Shown: positions 25,201 through 37,200 of the stretch, in pieces
Numbering within the stretch: the stretch's first letter is position 1
How the letters are laid out: the number at the start of each line of letters is the position of its first letter
NCBI RefSeq assembly: GCF_014839805.1
Contig: NC_051120.1
Location: forward strand, 62,001-126,000
Length of the DNA stretch: 64,000 bases
Reading direction: 5' to 3'
From: Manduca sexta
Lineage: Eukaryota > Arthropoda > Insecta > Lepidoptera > Sphingidae
The notes under the pieces: model-generated
What the model was told of the DNA's origin: nothing
Database searches by the model: none
What the model saw: only the letters and a program-made list of their open reading frames with translations
Made by a program: the position numbers and the translations under genes

Positions 25201-28200
25201 AACAAAAGATTGCTAAAATTAATGATGTCATTAGATATAGTGGCACGTTTTACATTTGTGTTAGTACCGTTACAAAATGAGTATTATCAGGCAATTAATA
25301 CAAACAAGGCTTTATTGAAATAAAATATATCCTCTGACCTAGACCACTTCTTTAATGAAATAGCTAAATTGTAGTTATTTAAATCTACATCGATACGAAT
25401 ATTATAAAAAGGAAATGTTTGTTTGTAAGTTTGTTGGGGCTAATCTGTGGAACGAATGTACCGATTTCGAAAATGGTTTCAATAATCCGAAGCTACATTA
25501 GTGGACATTTAAAATTAATATGAGTTGTCGATCTAGCAATTATGGAATTGAGATTTTTTTTACTATTAATCCCTGACTTATGTAAACTTATTAACGTGGG
25601 ATTTCATGTTATTGCTTTCGGCTAAATTAAATTCCTAACAAACGATTAGTTATTCGCAAAATAGCCGTATGACTGAAATTAATTTTGATAAGTTACATTA
25701 AATCTATTTAAAAATTTAATGATAAAATCGATACATTAATAGCAACTTTGCTATTACCTATTATGACGTGACGTTATTTCAAAAAAACATAAACAATATG
25801 GGACAAATAGTGTCCTGAAAAGGTTCCCAAATTTGCTTATTTAAGGATTTGATAGGCCATGTTTCTATATAATATGGAAGACAAATTTTCTATAATTACT
25901 GGCTAAACTGCTAACCTCAAAATTCCATCCAAGGTTTTTTATTTTACATATTTACCTATTTGTATGTAGAGTTCACAATACTTGTTATCAGCTAACAACA
26001 TTATTGACAATGAAACGAAGGCATTCAGTGAAGGCCATTTCCTTATGTTTAACTTTAAAATTATCTTTGTAAACATGAATCAGGTCATCTCAAGTATTTG
26101 CTGAGATTTATTTAGGTAATGTATGTCAGATTACACTAATCTCCAAAATTATTTGCTTTTCAAATTTCCTTATAACCTTCAGTGCAAAATAGAGTTAGGC
26201 AATGAGATCAAGGCATCTGAGATTTTTTTTATTGCTGCTTGAATGACGAGACGAGCTTGCCGTTCGCCTGATGGTAAGCAATACGACCGCCCATAAACAG
26301 TAGAAACACCATTCAACACCTACAATTACAAAGAATTGTTTGGTATTGCACTGCGCACGCCGTCCTGTAACATGAGATGTTAAGTCTCATTATGTCCAGT
26401 AGTTACACTGCTTACAATGTCCTTCAAACCGGAATACAACAGTGACTACACACTGCTGCTTGGCGGCCGAAATAGACATCGCGGTGGTACTTACAGGCGG
26501 ACTCACACATATGAGAGACACCAGCTTGTTCATAAAATAATCATATCGACAAATACTACGTTTGTCGAACAATTTAGTGCTTTACTAATACGTTGACAAT
26601 TAAGTATTACAAAAAAAATAAAACATACAAACACACATCACGTATAAATATCCCCGAAGTGGTATGCAGAGGCGTACAAAAAGGGCACCCACTTTTCGCC
26701 AATGTGTTCCGTCCCATGATGTGATATTGCCTATCGCCATATCGGGCACAAATTCCAGACTCCGGGCTGATACTGAGCAGAAAAACCCAAATAACACTGC
26801 CCGACCCGGGATTCGAATCCAGGACCTCAGAGTGATGCCGTAGCGCGCATGCAGTATAATTACGCATATAGGCAATAAAAAAAAACACATGATATTCAAA
26901 TGATCACAAAGTACTTAAATATTTTTTTAATTAATTCAGAGTTTTTTTTTTTGTTTAACAACTGCTTGAAAATTTTGGCACTGAAGACAAATTGTGATTA
27001 AGATAATATGATTTAATTATAATATTCTATATGGCCTTCTACTGCGGACATGGTTGTTAAGAGCAAAAAATATTATCCAGATAAAAACGGCTTTACATAT
27101 ACAATAATAGTTGATGACTTCAAGCATTACGTTTCCTATCCCGATTCATTAAATCAACAATTATCTTACAACTTCACTGTTGCTTGGCGGTAAAGATAAA
27201 CAAAGCAGCAGTAGGTCTATCCATATGAACTTAAAACCGAGAGTCTCACTAACTAGTACCTACTGTAGGAATGGAACATTAGTTTAATGCATGGAATGGG
27301 ACATACAACGCATCAACGAAATGAAAGGGATAGATAGATGACAAACGATTTCTAGACGTAGTTTGCAACTTGCCCTTTAGGATATCCAAAAAAAATGTGT
27401 CATGTAACTCGATTTTGATGCTTGTAATTAATCGACATCAATGCCTCAGTCATGTGTTAGTCTCTCAGCCAATCACAAAACACCACACGAAGCGTTTTTT
27501 GTCACATTCTAAGACAGTAACATCGGACAGAAGACGGGAGGCGAAAAAAATAATAAAACAAGCAATAACTCTGCAATTACATTCTACTAAGTATTACTCG
27601 CAACCCAATGCGATGGTCCGATCAGATCCGCACACATTTGATACATCTGTATACGACGTAATACAGATGGCTTACAGTCTGGATCGATGGCGTGACATCG
27701 TACGGCGGAAGCTGATGAGACGTGATCTTCTTCGTCTTCTTTAAAAAGAAATGGCTCATCGATGATTTTGCCAATGTCGAGTGGGCAGGAGTTAAGGTGA
27801 GAGGTGGTCACGACCCTAAGAACTGAGAAGAACGACGCTAGGAGGAAGAAGTATTACTCGCAGCTTCGCCCGCGTGAAAAGCCTTTCTCGCTACAACTCA
27901 CTAAAACACTATACGACTCCAGCCACATCTATTTAAAAAACATTTTTAATTCCATTATTTCCCATCGAAGCAAAGTACCGGGATAAAAAAAGGCTAATAC
28001 AATTGTTTCTGAGTTCAGTTGTAACAAACTTCAAAACATTTTCATAAAAATACAATAGGGTACCGGACTCATTTTTGTTTTTTACTATTATCATATATTT
28101 ACATAATATAAATTATAGCACACAAGGAATTATTAAAATCCGGTAAAAAATCAACAAGTTATAAGTCTTTGAATTTCGGTGGAAGGGGTAATTAACAAGA

Positions 28201-31200
28201 AACAGAAAAGAGACGAAATACCCACATGTGACGTCATCGGGAATTACAACGCGTGCGAAAGAAAGAAATGAAGCGATATCCCCACATCGCGCCTACTTCT
28301 GCACATTACAGTATTTTAAATATGAATTACTTGCTCATTTCTTAACGAATTTTTATGCAGTTTCAGCTGGAGTGCTTCTGTTTTCGTATTATTAACCATT
28401 ACATATAGAATAATGTACAAAATCAAGCATAGGCCGGTCCCTATTAAGAACAAATCCCACATTTAAACTAATATTCATTGAATATATGTATTAGATCTTT
28501 GTAAGCCAATCACGAATAAACCCATTTTGAATTCAATATAAGTGACAAACAACATACGTTTTTGTAGGTAATCACTACCGCCCCTGAGCTTCTGCAATAC
28601 CAGGGGACCATATAAATACTAAAGGTAGTTAAATGAAGTTTAGCACACAACTTCAAAATATGTCCTGGAATAACACATAGGGTTCATTTAGCATATGAAA
28701 CGACTTGCTATGGACAGAGTCACGTGGAAAAGCTAATAAAAATCTATGAATAAATTATCTTTTATAAGTATTAATGTCCTTCGCACATTAATTGTATAAA
28801 TTAAATTTTTGTGCTGTAAACCAAAATTAAAATCTAGCTTATTTGAATATTTCTTAAATATACCACAACTGTTTTATATTTACACAAACCCACGTTACAG
28901 CGGCGTCGCGGCACGTGATTTAAAAAATCTAATAAATCTTATTTCAAAAGAGGTCCTTTATTGTAAATGTATTCCGATTTCTAAATCATTAGCACAAATC
29001 GACAAAAAATAGAATAAAATAATAACTAATTAGCCATTTGAGGTACCAAATTACGAAAACTGGTTACCAAAAAATTTTGGAAGACTTTATACATAGGCCG
29101 GATAAGAGCCAATGGGCCATCTATGTAAAGTGTTATTAAACGCCCATACATACAAAACAAAAATAATGGATGCTTTGTAAGCCTTAATGCGAAGTAATAA
29201 AAAAGTTACTAGTTTAGGCGTCCCAGACTTTCAGCGATAGTTTAAATTTGGAATAAAAATTATTATTCTTAACACGGCTCATAATGATATTTTGTTTATT
29301 TTTGATTTAATTACAAGGGATTTGAATAGGTTCGCCGCGTCGCGCACAATTCAAATATTTTTCATAATGGAAGTCATTTAAAAACCTGTTATTATGTTTT
29401 TGTGCTCCTGTGGCGTAGCGGGCGATTAATTACAAGTGAACTAAAATGTAGTGTGTTCGATTCCCGGATCAACATTTATCTCATGACTGGGTATACCGCG
29501 TATACCGGCGGCGGTTCCTCGTAGTCCCTTATATGTATTTACGATTTAAAACATTCAATCTTATTAATTTATGATGTCACCAAGGATCAGGTCTGTGTGT
29601 TATTGTTGGGATGGTTATGCTGTAATCTTTATAAACACGGAATCATGAATAGCAAATAATTAAACTGTGTTCCTTCATCAAATAATAATTTAAATTCATT
29701 AAACTATAACAGATTTACGTTTGTTTCCAGTTCCTGACCTCCATGTCCCCGAACCTTCTTCTCATGGGTATAGGCATGGCGATCAGCTTCGCAACTATCG
29801 CCTCTCCCGATCTGCTGCATGCGCCCGAAGGCCTCTCCATGGACGACGCACAAGCTTCCTGGTTCGGTAAATATTTTAAAGGCATTATTGTTTTTATAAT
29901 TGATGAGCAAGAAAAGCGAGAAATATAATGATGGGACTGTTGATAACTGACTTTATTATTTCTATTTGGAAGGTATAAATTATTAAGTTTTATATAAATT
30001 AAAGAGTAGTGATAGTCTAGTAGAGAGTGGAACGGACTACAGAGATAAATGTCCACAGGTTCAAAACCCAAAGGCAAGCACCTCTGACTTTTCTAAGGTT
30101 ATTTGTGTATTCTTTGTGAATTATCGCTTGTTTTAACTGTGAAAGGAAAATATCGTGAAGATCTTATCTCAGAGGTTCTCTATTGATTTTGAAAGTATGT
30201 GAAGTCTACCAATAATACAATCTGTACTAGGCCAACGTGGGGGTCTGAAGCATAATCCCTCTAAATAATAGGGGAAACCTGTGCCTGGCAATGGGACAAT
30301 TTATGTATAATACAGAGCTTATATTATTTATATAATAAATATAGGTATATCAAAATATTATGATGACGCCTGATTCCTACTATAACAATTCAGACGCTTC
30401 GTGTGTATCAATGTGTGACATTGCCTAGCCATTAGTTTAGGAGTATTTACATCTGCTTTTATTCGGACAAGGCAATTTGACCCCCCTGCATCTGTTGCTA
30501 AGTGGATCAAGGCCCAAATAGAATATGATAGACTAGAGAAGTTTATCTCTTAACAGTCTACATAATTATAATGACCTGTTTAAAATCGGATATACATTTG
30601 ATCCCAGAACTTGTCATACTAACGTGGGCTATGGCGGTTTACACCTTGTATGCGGTGGTCGCTATCCGGGTTAATACTACTATCTTACCACCAGAACCTA
30701 CAGCAATATCGTCATATGAAATCTGCTATATGTATAGACTCAAGGAGTTTTCTAATATGAAAACCATTTCCAGGAAGTCTCTCCTACTTGACGCAACCGT
30801 TTGGCGCGGTTCTCTCCGGTCCCATTGTAGATTACTTCGGACGGAAACGTGCAAGTTTCCTGGTAAATATCCCTCACCTCGTTGCCTGGGTTCTGGGATA
30901 CTTCGCGTGGAATCTACCATCTCTTCATTGCCAATGGTCTGCTCGGACTTGGAACTGGGCTTATGGAAGCACCTATTGCTGCCTATGTTGGGGAAATAAC
31001 GTAAGTTTTTACAGATTGTTTACTAAGCGCCATCTTTATTACATGACCACAATCACTTATTTCGATCTATCTAAAAATTTACCAATCAGAACAAAATTCT
31101 TTTGACATTCTTACAAATGAGTTTTTTGATTAGTACATTCTCAGAATTGGATTCAAGATTAATATTGGGATCGTTTATAAAAAACGGCTGTAAGTAATAT

Positions 31201-34200
31201 TTACTAGTCATTTAAATATTACTTACATGACGTACATCTTTTAGTTTCACCGTGTTATATTAATTACTTTCCATCATATTTAATCCTTCGTATGTTATTG
31301 ATTGAACACTCAAATGTTTTGTATATGGCTGATGCTAATTATACTATGAAAATTACGTTTCAAAAGATTTTGGTAATTTTTCATATGTTAAGCACAACCC
31401 TGATTTTATTTTGAAAAAGATGATTAGTAATGCAACTATATTTGCATATATATTTCCACCTTTTCCAGTGAACCATCAATCCGAGGAACTCTGTGCACGG
31501 TGACACAGCTGTTTTTGGCAATTGGCATATTACTCATGTATTTTTTGGGAACGATTGTAACTTGGAGGAACGCAGCTTTGATCGCTCTTGCTGTTCCTGT
31601 TACGGGTATGTCGTTGGCTCTTTTGGTAAGTATTAGAAACGGACATCCTTTATTAATTATTTATTTTGGTTAGGTTAAATTACAATAATGTTTTAGCAGA
31701 TATCTTGGTATGAAGATCGTAATTTTTGAGGCGAAATTAATGATTCAAATATAATCTCTTATGTGCAGTAAATTTTCCGCTTTGAAAATTATTTCGCTTG
31801 CTTATAGTTATTATGCTGTAGACTTTTAATTATGCAATTTAAATTTACGGGTATTACTAAAAGTAATGTCCCTCCTAAGCGAATTTCGGCCACGCTGGCC
31901 AATCTCAACGGAGACCAGCCAGCTACGCAGGATATATCATAGTCCACAAGTGTGTGCGCAATACATAGGTACACTCTGTTGCTTCGCTCTTCGCTCGTAG
32001 TCCGGTGGGACAGCAATTCGACATGACTAGAGAGAGGTCTAGCGCAGGACCAACGACTTTTCGGCCTTTCTGAGGCACGGGGGTATTACACCGTCAGCTT
32101 CCTGACTCCAAGCTGCGACTGAGTAACTTAAAATAAAACCCAGTCATCATTTTTGGCTCATGATTCGAACCCAGGACCTCAGCGCCATAGCCGCACTCGT
32201 ACCGCGCAAGCATTACAACTACGCCCACGAGACAGTCAACGAGTATTACTATACTTATATTATTACTATTTTTAATCTTTCAAATATTGTTTCTAGGTAC
32301 CAGAAACCCCAGTGTGGCTTTTGTCCCAAGGTCGAGATAAGGACGCATTAAAGGCTCTCTGCTTCCTTCGCGGATGGACTACTCCCGACAATGTCAAAGA
32401 AGAATTCGACAGACTAGTAGACTACTCGAAAAATTTACACCGTTGCGCTATTTGCTGTGAAACTGAGAAGGATAGCGAACCAGAAGACTGTGAACATCAT
32501 AAGATGAACATGGTTAAGAGGTATTTACTTATTGAATTCAGTTTTCGTCAACCTACTGATGCTTAATGTCTCAGGATGACACAGATACTGTTCCATACGG
32601 TTCTTTATTATATATATACACACTAATAAATGCGTCAACATCACGCATTTATTCCTGAAGAGGTATGCAGAAGCGCAACCAGAGCACCCACTTTTCGCCA
32701 AGTAGTATTCCGTCCCATGATTTGACAGGGGGCGAGCCTATCGCCATATTGGACACAAATTCCAGACTTCGGGCTGATACTGAACAGAAAAACGCAAACA
32801 TCACTTTGCCCGACACGGAATTCGAACCCAGTACGTTCAGAGCGCTGCCGTACCGAGTTTGCAGTACAACAAGTAGTTTATTCTTTATGACAATTGTATT
32901 GTTATTTATGACATACCGCTTATTAGGTCGGCTTACTCCATCTTGTTATAAAGTCATGATAAATGAAATGGTTCAAGGAAGTGCAAGTAAGACTGCCTTG
33001 GTGGCATAGTTATATAACTGAACGACTGAAGTGCTGAGTTCTCGGGTTCGATTTCCGAGTTGGGCAAACTAATATTGTGTTTTTCTGTTCAGTAACAGCA
33101 CGGAGTCTGGAAATTGTGTGCGATAGGGCGATTGGCTGGCCCCCTATCACATCACGGGACGAAATACGTGCCGCGAAAAAAAATAAAAATATAACTTATA
33201 ATAGCGTATTTACTATTACAAATTCATTATATGCCGTTGGTGCAATAACCATGTCTAGGAATTGAGCGGCAAAGTTATGTTTGTCAAGTTTGAAATTATA
33301 ATATGTACTAACTTTTGCTTGGTATTACATACATTTTTTTTCTAACTGATCAGACCAAATTACACAAAATCATTATAAATTGTAGCCTATATGTGGTTCC
33401 GATTTATAACCAATATAAATGTAAAGTTTCATCCAAATCAGTTTAGTAATTTTTTTGTGAAAGAGGAACAAACATACATTCATCCTCACAAACTTTCGCA
33501 TTTATAATATTATATTAGTAGGATTATATTTAAATCCTTACCGACAAGTATGTACTGAACCCTCGGTGCGCGAGTCCAACTCACACCTGTTTAGTTTTTT
33601 TTATATTATTCTTACACATTTCTCACGTATTCTGTATGTCCTTAGAACCTTATGGAAGTCACTGAATCCATTCAGTTGAGATAGCGCTGTATAACGATAT
33701 AAAATAACAATAACAAACGTGTAGTTCCTTGGCATTTGGCCATGTTTGTTTTTGTTTTTATTCTTATTATTTTTTTTAAGGCAATTGCTGTACATACTCT
33801 TATATATTAACTCTTATATATTTTTAAATAATAAGCAGTTTCCGAGTTTTTTTTATACGACTTACCGCCATTTTCAGTAATAGATTCCAATCCCTTTTTT
33901 CGATCTATCTCAAAAATGGACCGATCGGAACAAAGGTTTTTGACATGCTTACAAATTAGGTAGTTAGGTATCTTGTTTGTCAATTTTCGTAATAGGATTA
34001 AAGATTGGGATTGAGATCGTTTATTGAAAACGCTTGTAATTATGCCCATATATGACTAAGGGCCGGCGCATATACTTTTAGAGGAGCGCATTAAATTTAA
34101 TTAAATAATAAAGTGCATTGCATTGTTGTGTTAATTGATTTTTGAACATTATTTCAATGAAGACAATGTCGATAATAGTTTCACAGTAAAAAAAGCTCAA

Positions 34201-37200
34201 CCCTGCGCTGCCATATATGCGCCGGCACTAAGATGCTCGAACGATTCTTATTAACAGCTAGCTTTTACTTGCGGATCCACTCGCGTGAAAGTTTTTCCGG
34301 GATAACAACCCCACATTGTATTTCCCCGGGATAAAAAGAAGCCTATATAGGTTAGATTATTAGCAATACATCGGTGAAACCGTATTCAATTTCATGTGAT
34401 AGTTTCTGCGTGATGCTTGTTAAACATACAGACAGAGACAATTTTTTTCTAATTAAAAAATTATTAGTATACATTTGAATTATATTTATCGAATATCATT
34501 TAAATATTAAAATTTACATAATATATTTTAGCCCTATCTATATGTGGTTAGAGAAAAAGGTAGTACCTTTTTCTCTTAAAATTTTAATTTTTGAAGTCAA
34601 TACCGATCACACCCAAAAAAAATTTTCATACCCTTTAGTTTAGTCATAAGTACACCATTTATTTTACTTTATTATATAGTTAATTTTTTTCCAGATTCTA
34701 CCTCAAGTTCAAATTCGTGATGTTGGTGAAAGCTACTTTGAGACCTTTGGCTCTTGGTCTCCTCTACTTCATGTTCTATGTGATGAGCGGGCTCACCCCC
34801 ATAAGGCCCAACATGGTGAACATCTGCGGGGCTTTCGGCATGGACGAAAATGGAAAGCAGATTGTTGTAAGTTGAATTATGCTTTGATTTTAAAGGCTTT
34901 TTTGTATCATCCAGTACTTTTTTTTATAATTTCTTTGCCATTTCTTTTTATCTGAACGGATCGTTTAATTATGCTTTGATTTTTAGGTTTTTTTTATAAC
35001 ATCCAGTGCGTTTTTTTATAATTGTTTCACGATTTTTTTATCTGAATGGATCAATACTTATAAAATAGACTATAAATTTGTAAAACATTTTTTATATGTG
35101 CACAAGGTGACTCCATGGTACCTGATGATAAGTGGAGTGGGGTCCAATAGAATGTCGACTGACGAGGATGATTACCCCTCGGCAGTCGACACAATTATGT
35201 CGGTCTGTTTGAACCGGATATACACAGGTTGATCCTAGAATGCAACACTTACGTGGCCTACTAGGGCGAGTTTAACACTTTGTGAACGGAAGTCGCTATC
35301 CTAGCGAATACAAAATATATCCTAACACCAGCAAAAATTATGAATTAGGGCATTGTACTATACAAACAATCTCTTTATTATATAAAATTTTATTTCACAT
35401 CCAAGTGTAGTCATCATTCCAAAGAAAGTCATAAAATATATTATAATATAAATATACAACAATGCTCGGTTAGTCATGTTTGCAATCTGAATGCTTTCTG
35501 CATGTAGTCATATCTTCACAAATATTATTCCAGTAATGATTAATAGGCCTACAACATAACCATGCCTTCTCAAGTAGAACTAAAACAAAGGTCTTTATAG
35601 ATACTTGTATTTTATAATCAGAGGTGGCTTTTGGGAGAGGCGAACCGGGCAACCCCCCGGGGCCTCACGCTTACAGAGACTTCGCGCGTTGCCTCGCAGG
35701 ACCTTTTTTTACGTTCTTACCGACGAAACTGTTAAAACTGGGGAACGTTTTTTTACTCTGCCCGGGGCCTCGCGTCTGTTTCTTTTTGCTTTCGCCTGGG
35801 ACTTCGCGTCGTTTAGGGCCGCCACTGGATATAATACTTCTTACTTTCTACAGCAGTGAAATACCATATTACTAGTAGTAAAATACCATTTTGCGATACA
35901 AAATTGATGAATATCTATATTTCAGACCTTTTCATCATACTAATGATTTTAGTTTACAAGAATTTGATTAAATTTACTAACAATTCGGCACTGTGGGTCT
36001 ATTTTATTAAATTATTAATTGTTATATAACAGTTTGTAAGATTGGCAATTAGTTTGAATGCCTGTAATGCCAATATAAATATAATTCTAAATACAGTGAC
36101 CACAAATTTTGTATGTCCGGTATGACTACCTCCATGGGTACCACAAAGTCTCCGTTAATTTCTTATATCAATACAGGGAATCCCGTAATCAATCTTTGTT
36201 TACGATTACCGCATGATTTATTTGTTTATTAATTAAGAAAGGCACATCAATTACTTGTAGTTTGATAAACATGACAATTGCTCAATCTCAATAATGATAA
36301 AATAAACTTACTAGCAATTATAAACAAACCAATAATGTGAATTTGATAAATTCACTCATAATGAATTTGATATTACTGTTTTGCAGCTAATGGTCGGTGT
36401 GATAACCTTCATTGCGGCTCTCTTGGTCATTGGCCTCATCAAAATTGTTGGGAAACGTAAGCTGGGCATACCAGCTATGCTCGGGACGGCATTATCTTGC
36501 ACTGCCCTCAGTATTTACGCCAAACAGTATCTATCAGACTCCGTGTTTTCGTATGATACAGCGACATTCCCAGAAGAAAAGAGTGTCTGGCCTTTGATCT
36601 TCCTCTACGCTTTGACTTTGTTTACCGGATGTAATGTATCGTGGGTGCTGCTTGGAGAAATCTTCCCGTTCAGGTAACAAATCAAAGATTCCAAATTGAA
36701 CCATTCATACAATTAAACATAAACTTTCATTGAAATTATTTGAGAAAATAAAAGTCACATTTGATAATGATTTCTTATGTTTACACAAATGCGAGACATT
36801 AAAATTAAACTACTTTTCGAATTTTATTGCGGTTTTTTATATTTAATTCCGTGACCATGAAGGCTGCGAAGCCTTCGAAACGTCAGGAGAAAACTAAAAT
36901 ATAAAAAAAATCCGAAAAGTAGTTTAATTTTAAAGTCACGTTTGAGTCTTCTAAAATGCCTATAATGTTGCTTCTATAATCAAAATAGGAAACGGAAAGC
37001 ATCCGAGCACTTCAAACTATCAACCACTAAAGATTATTTGATCTTGTTAAGATAAAGATTGGGAACTTATGACTCATGCGCGTCACCACTTCACACCAAA
37101 GTGAATAAAAATGTTAAGCCCACACAAATAGATGATGCATGGTTAACAATACCTTGTAGTGTGTACTTAGAGGTGTTATTAAGGACTGTAAATGTTTATT

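Larger units (their letters stand above)
20388..29700. other. Large first intron of gene 1, no other gene recognised
   Basis: Between the first exon and 29731 I see only repeats and AT-rich sequence: a repeat at 21182, the assembly gap at 22810, a MITE-like repeat at 23606, a GC-rich repeat around 24840-25130, repeats at 26225 and 26652, and a probable LINE fragment at 27590-28060. The short frames here (20388, 22254, 24896, 26390, 27370, 28809) have no supporting domain or splice pattern. Confidence 0.55.

Noticed and set aside
26600..26899. Two overlapping minus-strand frames of 93-99 codons
   Set aside because: They read through a tRNA-type SINE that also occurs at 32657 and 32990.
27370..27744. 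124-codon frame as a possible host gene
   Set aside because: Its C-terminal part resembles the end of a LINE polyprotein and is followed by LINE tail sequence. Treated as a retroelement fragment.
29715..30077. 120-codon minus-strand frame
   Set aside because: It is antisense to the TM1 exon of gene 1 and an adjacent SINE. The plus strand has the splice sites and the conserved protein.
35605..35875. Two overlapping Gly/Pro/Arg-rich plus-strand frames
   Set aside because: Both are produced by the GC-rich hAT-like MITE at 35619-35827.
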